Assembly (NCBI RefSeq): GCF_001426225.1
Contig: NZ_LMRT01000014.1
Coordinates: 1,025,450 to 1,089,449, forward strand
Length of the DNA: 64,000 bases
Origin: Allobosea sp. Leaf344
GTDB taxonomy: Bacteria; Pseudomonadota; Alphaproteobacteria; Rhizobiales; Beijerinckiaceae
Reading direction: 5' to 3'
Made by a program: the position numbers and the translations under genes. The notes beneath the pieces were generated by a model, which worked only from the letters and a program-made list of their open reading frames with translations, was not told where the DNA came from and searched no databases. Every line of letters starts with the position of its first letter. Within the stretch, counting starts at the first letter, position 1. Below are positions 34,979 to 44,440 of this stretch, one piece after another.

Positions 34979-35704
34979 ATGGCCGGATTCGCGACGCTCG
35001 ATCTCATCGCCTTCATCGTCTTCCTCTTCTCCTGGATCGGCTATCACGTCGCCGTCGAGGGCGGGCCCCATGCCGCCCACAGCCTGAACGCCCGGATGAG
35101 CCTGCGCCGCGCCCGCTGGATCGAGGAGGCGGTGCAGCGCGACAACCGCATCATCGACACGCAGGTGATGAACGGGCTGCAGAACGGCACCGCCTTCTTC
35201 GCCTCGACCTCGCTTCTGGCGATCGGCGGCGCCCTCAGCCTGCTGCAATCCACCGACCGGGTCGTGCAGGTCTTCGAGGACCTGCCTTTCGCGACCCCGA
35301 CCACCCGCGCCGCCTGGGAGATGAAGGTGATCGGGCTCGCGGTGATCTTCGCCTATGCCTTCTTCAAATTCGCATGGTCCTACCGCCTGTTCAATTATTG
35401 CGCGATCCTGCTCGGCGCGATCCCCAATGCCAGGCTGAAGGAGGAGACGGCGACGCGCGAGGCCGTGCGCGAGACCATCGCCATGAACATCGCCGCCGGG
35501 CGCCATTTCAACCGGGGCCAGAGGGCCTTCTTCTTCGCCCTCGCCTATCTCGGCTGGTTCCTCGGCGCCTGGGCCTTCCTGGCCGCGACGCTGGCGGTGC
35601 TGACCGTGATGTGGCGCCGGCAATTCGCCTCCGATTCCTCCCGCATCTTCACCGATGATCCTGCGCCGGGAGACAGGGCCGCCACGCCGCCGAACGGTCC
35701 CTGA
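34979..35704 (+). CDS. DUF599-family membrane protein
   Basis: Membrane protein of 241 aa with four predicted helices, matching DUF599. It has the conserved ARWIEEAVQRDNRIIDTQVMN-type cytoplasmic stretch, NGTAFFASTSLLAIGGAL as the second helix, the KFAWSYRLFNYCAIL helix, and a C-terminal hydrophobic pair. The function of the family is unknown. GGGGGAGG precedes the ATG at 34979. It diverges from the rhodanese gene across 110 bp. Confidence 0.88.
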   Translation: MAGFATLDLIAFIVFLFSWIGYHVAVEGGPHAAHSLNARMSLRRARWIEEAVQRDNRIIDTQVMNGLQNGTAFFASTSLLAIGGALSLLQSTDRVVQVFEDLPFATPTTRAAWEMKVIGLAVIFAYAFFKFAWSYRLFNYCAILLGAIPNARLKEETATREAVRETIAMNIAAGRHFNRGQRAFFFALAYLGWFLGAWAFLAATLAVLTVMWRRQFASDSSRIFTDDPAPGDRAATPPNGP

Positions 35705-35763
35705 AGGCCGCATGCGTCGCTGCATGGTCTTGACGAAAGCGCCGGCGGGCCGCTGATGGCGCC

Positions 35764-36036
35764 ATGACCATCGATCCCGAAACGCTCGAGACCACCCTCC
35801 TCGCTCTGGCGGCCGAACGCGGCCCCGGCAAGACCTTCTGCCCATCCGAGGCCGCCCGCGCCCTCGGCGGGCCGCATCCCGATGGCTGGGGGCCGCTGAT
35901 GCAGCCGATCCGCCGTGTCGCGATCCGGCTGATGAAGGAAGGCCGCATCACCATCACCCGCAAGGGACGCCCCGTCGATCCCGACGATTTCAAGGGCGTC
36001 TACCGGCTGACGGTCGCGGAGGCCGATCGCGAATAG
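35764..36036 (+). CDS. DUF3253-family small protein
   Basis: Protein of 90 aa that matches the DUF3253 pattern: LLALAAERGPGKTFCPSEAARAL, WGPLMQPIRRVAIRLMKEGRI and RPVDPDDFKGVYRL. The arrangement looks like a small winged-helix domain (SEAAR recognition helix, ITITRKGRPV wing), so DNA binding is possible but unproven. Its stop codon lies inside a GCGAAT/GAGTGG-type repeat. Confidence 0.82.
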   Translation: MTIDPETLETTLLALAAERGPGKTFCPSEAARALGGPHPDGWGPLMQPIRRVAIRLMKEGRITITRKGRPVDPDDFKGVYRLTVAEADRE

Positions 36037-36072
36037 TCGGCGAAGGGCGAATGGCGAGTGGTGAGTGGCGAG
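36029..36072. repeat. Intergenic GCGAAT/GAGTGG repeat, copy A
   Basis: The spacer between the convergent DUF3253 and YdcF genes holds GCGAATAG, then GGCGAATGGCGAGTGGTGAGTGGCGAG: iterated 7-8 base units of the same kind as in the ribosomal operon (49751-49772 and 55567-55615). The first unit includes the stop codon of the DUF3253 gene. Confidence 0.65.
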
Positions 36073-36088
36073 GGGGCCGGCCCTGTCG

Positions 36089-36877
36089 TCACGGCGCCGG
36101 GAACAGCGCGTTCGTATAGCCCGCCAGCCTGTAGACCAGCAGCCCCAGCCATTCCTTCAGCCCGTCATCGGCGACGCTCAGGCCCCGCGGCGCGCGCAGA
36201 TAGGGCCTGACGTAATCGCCCGGCTTGTTCTCGGTGAGCCAATCCACCGGGAACGCCTCGACCGGGAATCCGGCCTGGCGGAACACGCCCATGGCGCGCG
36301 GCATATGCCAGGCCGAGGTCACCAGCAGCCAGCGTTCACCGGGCTTGGGCTCGACGAGGCGGCGGGTGAAGACGGCGTTCTCGACCGTGTTGCGCGAGCG
36401 ATCCTCCATCACCAGCCGCTCTTCCTTTAGGCCGAGGCTGAGGAACAGCGCCCTCGCCCCATCCGCCTCGGTCATCGTGACCTGCGTGACGAGATGCGCC
36501 GCGCCGCCCGCAAACACGATCTTCGCCTCCGGATGCAGCCGCGCCAGCTCCACGGCCTTGGTCATCCGCGCCGCGGCGTAGTTCAGCACGACATCGCCGC
36601 GCCCGATGCCGACGGCGCCGCCGAGCACGATGATGCCCGTCACCGGCCCCTTCGCCGCATCCTGCTGCGGAAAGCGGTTTTCGAGCGGCAGCACCAGCAG
36701 TCGCGGCAGCGGGCTGAAGGATAGCAGCAGCAGGATGGCGAGGCTCACCAGCCCGAGCCAGCGGCCGATTCGTGCGAAGCGCGTGAACGCGAGCAGCGCG
36801 GCCAGCGCCCCGAGCAGGATCACCAGATTGACCGGCGACAGCACGAACCAGGCGATCTTGGACAGGACGAAGAACAT
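36089..36877 (-). CDS. YdcF/ElyC-like DUF218 membrane protein
   Basis: Inner-membrane protein of 262 aa with two N-terminal helices (FVLSKIAWFVLSPVNLVILLGALAALLA region and LGLVSLAILLLLSFS) and a periplasmic DUF218 domain. The DUF218 marks are GIIVLGGAV, IVFAGGAAHL, EDRSRNTVENA and VTSAWHMPRAMGVFRQAG. ElyC/SanA relatives affect envelope precursor use and peptidoglycan integrity. The ATG at 36877 follows GGGAGCG. The specific role here is not known. Confidence 0.9.
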   Translation of the reverse strand: MFFVLSKIAWFVLSPVNLVILLGALAALLAFTRFARIGRWLGLVSLAILLLLSFSPLPRLLVLPLENRFPQQDAAKGPVTGIIVLGGAVGIGRGDVVLNYAAARMTKAVELARLHPEAKIVFAGGAAHLVTQVTMTEADGARALFLSLGLKEERLVMEDRSRNTVENAVFTRRLVEPKPGERWLLVTSAWHMPRAMGVFRQAGFPVEAFPVDWLTENKPGDYVRPYLRAPRGLSVADDGLKEWLGLLVYRLAGYTNALFPAP

Positions 36878-36962
36878 GCAAAAGCGCTCCCGCACGCCGC
36901 CACAGGCTTAACCGCCGGAATGCCGGCGGGCCGCTAACGCCGCCTGAAAACGGCCGCGCGCC

Positions 36963-37529
36963 TCAGCGGAAGATTTCCGGCCGTGCCTGCGGCCTGCGCG
37001 GCGCCGGGCCGGGCCGCGCCGCGGGTTCGAGCTCGATGGCGCGGCGCGCGACCTCGCGCAATTCGCAGCCCGCCTGCCGGCCCGGCTGCAAAGCGGGCGC
37101 CTGCTGGCCCGCATAGAACAGGCATTTCTGCGCGACATAGCCTTCCCACGCCAGTTGCAGCGTCACGAAACGCGCGCGCTGGCCGGCGTCCAGGCTGCGC
37201 CCCAGCACCTGCCCTGCCAGCGTCAGCCGCTCGCGCCAGACCGCCTCCTCGCGCTTCGCGCAGCTTTGCTCGGCCCGGCTGCGGTCACCGCGCCCGTCGC
37301 GCACGCAGGCGATGGCGATGCTGCCGATGCAGCCCTGCGGAGCCCCCTGCGACTGGCGCAGGCAGGCCAGCAGCTGGGCCCGGTCCGCGGCCAGAGACGG
37401 GCTCGATGGCGGCGACGGGCCGGCCGGCGGCCCCTGCGCCAGCACCGGCGCCGAAAACCCGCTCGCCGAAATCGCCGCCAGCAGCACGAAGGCTGCGGCG
37501 GGCGCTGCACGGAGCTTGCGGCGGCGCAT
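36963..37529 (-). CDS. Secreted LprI/DUF1311-like protein
   Basis: Periplasmic protein of 188 aa with a signal peptide (RAAPAAAFVLLAAISASGFSAPVLA). The mature part has about seven cysteines in a C-x7-C...C-x14-C pattern and the W-x3-V-x2-C-like LAWEGYVAQKC motif seen in lysozyme-inhibitor LprI N-terminal (DUF1311) domains. Assignment to that family is moderate. If right, it would bind lysozyme-like enzymes; two GH25 muramidases are encoded 6 kb away. It follows the GST gene with a 2-base gap and ends in a Pro/Arg-rich tail. Confidence 0.6.
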   Translation of the reverse strand: MRRRKLRAAPAAAFVLLAAISASGFSAPVLAQGPPAGPSPPSSPSLAADRAQLLACLRQSQGAPQGCIGSIAIACVRDGRGDRSRAEQSCAKREEAVWRERLTLAGQVLGRSLDAGQRARFVTLQLAWEGYVAQKCLFYAGQQAPALQPGRQAGCELREVARRAIELEPAARPGPAPRRPQARPEIFR

Positions 37530-37531
37530 CG

Positions 37532-38152
37532 CTAGACCACCGGCAGCAGCAGCGCCGGCGCGGCGGCCGGCCGCGCGGACACCGTCTCGTACCAGCGGCG
37601 CAAATTCGGCCGGGGCCGTTGCGGCACCGGCATGTTCAGCCAGCGATGCACCCCGCAGCCGATCACGATATCGGCCATGCCGAAGCGCTCGCCGCCCATG
37701 AAGCCATGGCTCGCGAGATGGGCTTCCAGAATGTCCAGCCGCGCTTCCGTCCTGGTGATCGACTCGGCGACGGCCTCGGCCGGCGCGCGCTGGGCATCCT
37801 TGCGCACCAGCCCCCAGAAGGCCGGCGTCAGAGCGGGCTGCAATTCCGTGACCATCCAATCCAGCCAGCGATCGGCATCGGCGCGCAGCGCCGGATCCTC
37901 TTCCCAGATCCAGCCCGCGCCGTAACGGGCGGCGAGATAGCGCACGATGCTGTTGGATTCCCAGATGACGACGTCGCCATCCTCCAGCACCGGGATCAAC
38001 CCGTTGGGATTGCGCGCGAGATAGGATGGCTCGCGATTGCCGCCGAAGGCGCCGCCGACATCGATGCGCTCGAAGGTCTGGCCCACCTCCCCCGCCGCCC
38101 AGACGACCTTCTGGACGTTGATGGAGCTGATGCGCCCCCAGATCGTCAGCAT
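37532..38152 (-). CDS. Glutathione S-transferase family protein
   Basis: GST of 206 aa with a thioredoxin-like N-terminal domain (MLTIWGRISSINVQKVVWA) and an all-helical C-terminal domain (from about residue 85). NPNGLIPVLEDGDVVIWESNSIVRYLA carries the cis-Pro and the glutathione gamma-glutamyl site (ES). The Ser-Ser-Ile-Asn start suggests a Ser- or Cys-type rather than Tyr-type active site. GGAGG precedes the ATG. It probably shares a transcript with the LprI-like gene downstream. Confidence 0.93.
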   Translation of the reverse strand: MLTIWGRISSINVQKVVWAAGEVGQTFERIDVGGAFGGNREPSYLARNPNGLIPVLEDGDVVIWESNSIVRYLAARYGAGWIWEEDPALRADADRWLDWMVTELQPALTPAFWGLVRKDAQRAPAEAVAESITRTEARLDILEAHLASHGFMGGERFGMADIVIGCGVHRWLNMPVPQRPRPNLRRWYETVSARPAAAPALLLPVV

Positions 38153-38306
38153 GCAAACCTCCGCAAATCCGTGATCCCCGCTATCCCGCGAGCATCCACG
38201 GCTGAACACGCCTCAGGCCGGGGCATGGCGCAGCTGCCCCTGACGGCTTGCCGCGATGAAGCATGAGTTTCAGCCCGGCGACAACCCCGGCCCGGGCGGC
38301 CGGCGC

Positions 38307-40307
<2,001 letters not shown>

Positions 40308-40356
40308 GCGTGGCGTCTCCCGGCGGTCTGACAAGACTATGCGTGCCGGGGTTTAT

Positions 40357-40378
40357 TGGACGCCGGCTCCGGCGTCCA
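40357..40378. repeat. Perfect 22-bp inverted repeat upstream of pccA
   Basis: TGGACGCCGG (40357-40366), centre CT, CCGGCGTCCA (40369-40378). It sits about 50 bases upstream of the pccA start codon. It could be a regulator site or a hairpin in the transcript; there is no T-tract. Confidence 0.55.
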
Positions 40379-40464
40379 CTCATGCGAAAGTTTGGGCTGC
40401 GGCGCCAGACCTTTGCCAAGCCGGCCGCCAGCCTCGGGAGGCGCGGCTTCGCTCGGGAGCGGCG

Positions 40465-40486
40465 GCTGCCCTTTCGGGAGGGCAGT
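40465..40486 (-). terminator. Stem-loop after the 145-aa unknown gene
   Basis: CTGCCC (40466-40471), an 8-nt loop TTTCGGGA and GGGCAG (40480-40485) lie 7 bases past the stop codon of the minus-strand gene at 40493. The loop bases can also pair with the stem. There is no T-tract, so it is a weak terminator call. Confidence 0.4.
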
Positions 40487-40492
40487 CTCGCC

Positions 40493-40930
40493 TCAGCTCG
40501 CCAGAAGAGCGCGGTGCTGGACCGCATGCGCCGAGGGCGCGACGCATTTCTGCATGGCGAAGCCGATCAGCGCCTCGTCGCAGCGCTCCGCCTCGCGCAC
40601 GATCTCGAAGGCGATGCGCCGCGCCGTCGCCGTCGGGCCTTCGCCGGCACCGAGCGACGTCATCAGCCAATGCGCCTTGTCGCGATCGATCACCCCGGTC
40701 GGCCGGCTCTCCCAGACCGCGAAATCGACGATTGTCGCGACGAGATAATCGGCGAAGGCCGGGCAGGCCTTCGGCACGGCGCGCTCCAGCGCGACCAGTA
40801 CATCCACGGCATCGCGCGTCATCACCTCATCGGCGAAGACGTCGTTTTGAAGTATTGCGACATCCGCGGCGTCGATCTCATGATGATCCATCACGCGGTC
40901 GACGAATTCACGAAGCTTATGTCCGATCAT
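40493..40930 (-). CDS. Conserved hypothetical protein, 145 aa
   Basis: Soluble, mostly helical protein of unrecognised family. It starts MIGHKLREFVDRVMDHHEID and has an acidic first half with a DVFADEVMTRDAVDVLVALERAVP segment, then ARRIAFEIVREAERCDEALIGFAMQKC. Cysteines are few and no catalytic motif, signal peptide or membrane helix is seen. It is a single gene with hairpins on both sides: a perfect 16-bp palindrome 97 bases upstream and a stem-loop just downstream. Function unknown. Confidence 0.75.
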   Translation of the reverse strand: MIGHKLREFVDRVMDHHEIDAADVAILQNDVFADEVMTRDAVDVLVALERAVPKACPAFADYLVATIVDFAVWESRPTGVIDRDKAHWLMTSLGAGEGPTATARRIAFEIVREAERCDEALIGFAMQKCVAPSAHAVQHRALLAS

Positions 40931-41238
40931 GGCTCAACCCCTGCCCGGCTTGTTTTTGTGCCGGTGTGTCCCTGTTGTAGGAACACTATGATCCGACACT
41001 CGCCAGCAGGTGGTTAACGCCGAAATCTGAACGCGCGTTCAGGTTAAACAGGCCTGATCGGATGTGGTTGCGAGGATGTTACTGCGGGTCTTCCGCTGTC
41101 GGCCGGGAGGCCATGGCGCAAGGACAGGCGCAGCCGCTGCCGCCGGGCCGGGCGGGTCCGACCGAAGATCCGTCACCACGCCTCGACGGTATCGCCGCGC
41201 GTCGCGGAGGGGGCCGGGGGCAGCGGCGCGGGCAAGGC
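40931..41238. other. 308-bp intergenic region, no gene seen
   Basis: This spacer lies between the 145-aa unknown gene and a HAD-family gene, both on the minus strand. It holds the 16-bp palindrome at 41027-41042 and GTTAA/GGTTAAA stretches on each side of it. No convincing open frame or T-tract terminator is seen; the half nearer the HAD gene is simply GC-rich. Confidence 0.6.
41027..41042. promoter_or_regulatory. 16-bp perfect palindrome, possible operator
   Basis: CTGAACGC/GCGTTCAG. It is 97-112 bases upstream of the start codon of the 145-aa unknown gene. Size and symmetry suit a TetR- or MarR-type dimer. It is not an alphaproteobacterial LexA box, because that needs GAAC-N7-GAAC or GTTC-N7-GTTC. 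Confidence 0.4.
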
Positions 41239-41913
41239 TCAGGCCGGCGCGCTGGCCTCGTCGATGACGGCCTGCAGATCGGCGCAATCCGTCAGCACAT
41301 GGCGGGCCCCCAGTGCGACCAGCCGCTCCACCGGCTGGAAGCCCCAGGCCACGGCGACGGGCAGCACCCCGGCCGCCAGCGCCATCTCGATGTCGAAGGA
41401 GGAATCGCCGACCATCGCCGTTCGCGACGGGGCCGCGCCCGTTTCGGCCATGGCCTGCAGGATCATCGCCGGATGCGGCTTGGAGGGCGCGTCATCGGCC
41501 GATTGCAGGGTGGAAAACAGCGAGCCCCAGCCATGGCGGGCGACGATATAGTCGAGCCCGCGGCGCGATTTGCCGGTGGCGATCCCCAGCCGCAGCCCCG
41601 GCCTCGCGGCGAGGCGCTCCAGCATCTCCGCCACGCCGGGATAGAGCGGCTCGGCCAGGGCCGGATCGCTCTCCGCCTCCACCCGCATCGCGTTGAAGAC
41701 CTGCTTGTAGGTCTCGGTCAGCACCGGGTCGGGCCGGTCGAGCCCGGCGAGCTGCATCAGCGCGATGTCGAGCGTCAGCCCGACGACGCCGAGCCCGGCC
41801 GCCCGGCCCGGATGCGGCAGGCCGCAACGCGCGAAAGCCTCGATCTGGGCGCCGAGGATGATCGCCTCGGAATCGATGAGCGTGCCGTCGAGGTCGAAGA
41901 TGATGAGATCCAT
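41239..41913 (-). CDS. HAD-IA family phosphatase (Gph-like)
   Basis: Haloacid dehalogenase superfamily hydrolase of 224 aa. Motif I is FDLDGTLIDSE with the nucleophile Asp, motif II the Thr in LGIATGKSRRGL, motif III the Lys in KPHPAM, and motif IV VGDSSFDIEMALAAG. The cap helices at about residues 15-80 are C1-type. It is close to phosphoglycolate or pyrophosphatase-like phosphatases, but the substrate is not fixed. It stands alone, 96 bases from the next gene upstream. Confidence 0.92.
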   Translation of the reverse strand: MDLIIFDLDGTLIDSEAIILGAQIEAFARCGLPHPGRAAGLGVVGLTLDIALMQLAGLDRPDPVLTETYKQVFNAMRVEAESDPALAEPLYPGVAEMLERLAARPGLRLGIATGKSRRGLDYIVARHGWGSLFSTLQSADDAPSKPHPAMILQAMAETGAAPSRTAMVGDSSFDIEMALAAGVLPVAVAWGFQPVERLVALGARHVLTDCADLQAVIDEASAPA

Positions 41914-42009
41914 GGCGGGGCTGTTAGCGCGATTCAGCCGCTGCCGCCACGGCGCTGGAGCAGGGCCGCCTTGCCCAGGGCGGCGGCCGGGCCGCATCGG
42001 TGCGGCGGC

Positions 42010-42540
42010 TCAGGAGCGGCCCTCCCGGCCGCAGGCCTCCAGCGCCTGGCGCAGCAGCTCGCCCGTGAGCCCCTGCTGGCGCACATCCTTCCGGCATTCC
42101 GCGCGCTGCGCGATGTCGGGACGCTTGCCGCCGAAACAGGCGACCAGCGCCTGGCGGCGCTCCGCCCCGACGAGGCCGCTTCTGTCCGCCTCCTCCTTGC
42201 AGGCCGCGCGCGCCGCCGCCATGGTCGGCCGGCCGTCGCGGGTGACGCCGTCCCTTGCATAGAGCCGGACATGCGGGAATTTCGCCTGCAGACAGTCCCG
42301 CATCGCCTGGCGCAGATCCTCCCCGGTCAGCGCGATATTATCCGACAGGCAATCCTGCCGCGCCCGCGCCCGCTCGGCACGCGGGATGCTCTCGACCCTT
42401 CCCTCGGTCGAGGCGGACACGGCCATGGTCGAGGCGGCGGACACATCGGCGGCAGCGGGCGGCGCCGTCTGGGCCCCGGCGGGACCGGTCAGGAGAAGCG
42501 AAAACAGGCAGAGAGAGGCCGGGGCGAGCACGCGAAACAT
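42010..42540 (-). CDS. Secreted PsiF-repeat-like protein
   Basis: Exported protein of 176 aa with a signal peptide (APASLCLFSLLLTGPAGA). The mature part has three repeats of the type C-x(n)-A-x5-L-G-x-E/L-R-x-A-M-x2-C, for example NIALTGEDLRQAMRDCL, SGLVGAERRQALVACF and QGLTGELLRQALEAC, with paired cysteines. This resembles PsiF repeats (phosphate-starvation-inducible family). The three-repeat layout is larger than typical PsiF. Function unknown. A good promoter is seen upstream. Confidence 0.7.
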   Translation of the reverse strand: MFRVLAPASLCLFSLLLTGPAGAQTAPPAAADVSAASTMAVSASTEGRVESIPRAERARARQDCLSDNIALTGEDLRQAMRDCLQAKFPHVRLYARDGVTRDGRPTMAAARAACKEEADRSGLVGAERRQALVACFGGKRPDIAQRAECRKDVRQQGLTGELLRQALEACGREGRS

Positions 42541-42573
42541 CGGGGCACCTGCATCCAGGGTTGCGAGAACACA

Positions 42574-42602
42574 ACTAGAACACGGCCCCACCGGTTCTGC
42601 AA
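42574..42602 (-). promoter_or_regulatory. Probable sigma-70 promoter of the PsiF-like gene
   Basis: On the minus strand TTGCAG (42602-42597), 17 bases, TCTAGT (42579-42574). Transcription would start near 42566, 26 bases upstream of the ATG. Confidence 0.45.
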
Positions 42603-42652
42603 GCGTTCTTTACGTAACGTCAGAACAAAACCGGCTGACGCTCCCTCGCGTC

Positions 42653-44005
42653 TCACTCGTCCGGCGCATCGACGATCGGATCGTAGCGCTCATCCTCGAA
42701 GCCGAGCAGGTTCCAGGATTGGCGCATATGCGGCGGCAGCGGCGCGCTGACATCGATCGTGCCCTTGCCGCGCGGATGCGGCAGCACGATGCGGCGGGCC
42801 AGGAGATGCAGCTTGTTCTGGATGCCGCCGGGCAGTTCCCAGTTCTGGATGTTGAAATATTTGGGATCGCCGACGATGGGATGGCCGATATGGGCGGCAT
42901 GGGCGCGCAGCTGATGGGTGCGCCCGGTCACCGGCTTCAGCGACAGCCAGCCGAGCTTCTGCGCCGCCGTCTCGACCACGGCGTAATAGGTCACGGCATG
43001 CATCGCGCCATCGTCGCCATGCTTGGCGACGGCCATGCGCTGATCGCCGTCATAGGCTTCCTCCCGCGCGAGATAGGTGGAGATCCGGCCCTGGCGGACG
43101 CGCGGCACGCCGGCGACCAGCGCCCAATAGACCTTGCGGGCCGAACGCGAGCGGAAGGTCTTGGCGAGCGTCGCCGCGGCGAAGCGCGATTTCGCGATCA
43201 CCAGGCAGCCGGCCGTGTCCTTGTCCAGGCGGTGGACCAGACGCGGCTTCTGTCCGCTCTTGTCGGTCAGCGCGTCGAGCATCTGGTCGACATGGCGCGT
43301 CGTGCCCGAACCGCCCTGCACGGCGAGGCCGGCCGGCTTGTTGAGGACCATGACGTCGTCATCCTCGTAGAGCGTGATCGAGCGCAGGAAGCCGAGCGTA
43401 TCCGCATCATGCTTCAGCGAGCGCGGCCGCTCCTCCTTCTGCTCCAGCTTGAGCGGCGGGATGCGGACGGTCTGCCCGGCTTCCAGCCTGTCCTTGCTGT
43501 CGGCGCGCTTGCCATTGACCCGCAATTCGCCCTTCCGGACGATGCGCTGGATATGGCTGAAGGAGAGCTGGGGGAAGCGCGCCTCCAGAAAGCGGTCGAT
43601 GCGCATCTCGTTCTCGTCAGGCGTGACGACGAGCTGCTGCACGCCCGTCGCCAGCACCTGCGCGGTCTCGGCCTTGACCTCGGCGCGCGTCGGCGCCTCG
43701 CTCACCGGCGGCTTGCGCGGCGCGGCCGGCTTGCGCGGGCCGGCCGGGCGCGGCACGGGATGATGCGGGGCGGGGTTGCGCGTCGGCTCGGTGCGGATCT
43801 CGGCCTCCCCCAGTGCGGGCCGCGACCTGGCCGCAGCCTGCGCCGAACGCCGCGCATCATGGCTCGGCCGCTTGCCTTTCGGCGCGCCGGCCGGCGGCCT
43901 GCCGCCGCGCGAAATGCCGCCCAGGGTCTTGCCACCCGGTCCCTTTCCGCCCGGTCCCTTGCCGCCCGGCCCCTTGCCGCCGGGGCTTTTGCCGCCCGTC
44001 CTCAT
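42653..44005 (-). CDS. RluA-family pseudouridine synthase with repeat-rich N-terminal tail
   Basis: Pseudouridine synthase of 450 aa, probably acting on 23S rRNA. The S4 RNA-binding domain is at about 128-190 (MRIDRFLEARFPQLSFSHIQRI). The catalytic core has the RluA motif RLVHRLDKDTAGCL with the active-site Asp, then GRTHQLRAHAAHIGHPIVGD. The first ~120 residues are a disordered basic extension that opens with five GGK-P type repeats and continues Pro/Arg/Ala-rich. Without the tail it matches RluC/RluA length. It overlaps the crcB stop (ATGA). Confidence 0.93.
   Translation of the reverse strand: MRTGGKSPGGKGPGGKGPGGKGPGGKTLGGISRGGRPPAGAPKGKRPSHDARRSAQAAARSRPALGEAEIRTEPTRNPAPHHPVPRPAGPRKPAAPRKPPVSEAPTRAEVKAETAQVLATGVQQLVVTPDENEMRIDRFLEARFPQLSFSHIQRIVRKGELRVNGKRADSKDRLEAGQTVRIPPLKLEQKEERPRSLKHDADTLGFLRSITLYEDDDVMVLNKPAGLAVQGGSGTTRHVDQMLDALTDKSGQKPRLVHRLDKDTAGCLVIAKSRFAAATLAKTFRSRSARKVYWALVAGVPRVRQGRISTYLAREEAYDGDQRMAVAKHGDDGAMHAVTYYAVVETAAQKLGWLSLKPVTGRTHQLRAHAAHIGHPIVGDPKYFNIQNWELPGGIQNKLHLLARRIVLPHPRGKGTIDVSAPLPPHMRQSWNLLGFEDERYDPIVDAPDE
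43929..44003. repeat. Five 15-bp tandem repeats in the start of the RluA-type gene
   Basis: Five degenerate 15-base units of the form TTGCCGCCCGGTCCC (plus strand) encode the repeated Gly-Gly-Lys-x-Pro N-terminus of the pseudouridine synthase. The copies differ by a few bases each, which fits slipped-strand expansion followed by drift. Confidence 0.8.
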
Positions 44006-44382
44006 GACAATCCTCGCATCAGCGCGAGCCCAGCCATGAGCGCCGCCAGAGACAGGCCGACCGAAGCCAGCACGTAAAACGCCGCCGCGGCGGCGTCGCC
44101 GCGCTCCCAGAGCAGGATGGCGTCGAGCGAAAAGGCGGAAAAGGTGGTGAAACCGCCGAGCACCCCGGTCGTCAGGAACAGGCGGACGGGCTGCGACAGC
44201 CCCTCGCCCCGCGCCGCGAACCAGCCGACGAGCACGCCCATCAGCCCGGAGCCGATGATGTTGATCGCCAGCGTGCCATAGGGAAACCCCAGGCCGAGCC
44301 CCTTCAGCGACAGCTGGTTGACGCCGTGGCGCAAGGCGCCGCCGATGCCCGCGCCGAGAAAGACAAGGAATGTGGAGGTCAT
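44002..44382 (-). CDS. crcB: Fluoride channel Fluc/CrcB
   Basis: Small membrane protein of 126 aa with four helices that works as a dual-topology dimer to export fluoride. GAGIGGALRHGVNQL is the N-terminal mark, INIIGSGLMGVLVG the second helix with the conserved Asn, and GGFTTFSAFSLD the third helix with the paired Phe and Ser/Thr track of the pore. Its stop overlaps the ATG of the pseudouridine synthase gene. No fluoride riboswitch pattern is seen upstream. Confidence 0.95.
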   Translation of the reverse strand: MTSTFLVFLGAGIGGALRHGVNQLSLKGLGLGFPYGTLAINIIGSGLMGVLVGWFAARGEGLSQPVRLFLTTGVLGGFTTFSAFSLDAILLWERGDAAAAAFYVLASVGLSLAALMAGLALMRGLS

Positions 44383-44440
44383 CGGCCTGGAATAGAGCGC
44401 CTGCCCGCCATTCACAAACGAAATCGCCCGGCGCGGCCGT

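Noticed and set aside
41027..41042. LexA (SOS) box
   Set aside because: The spacing GAAC-N4-GTTC does not match the alphaproteobacterial direct-repeat box with N7.
43929..44003. Frameshift or assembly error at the start of the RluA-type gene
   Set aside because: The repeats are multiples of 3, keep the frame, and the ATG overlaps the crcB stop in the usual ATGA form.
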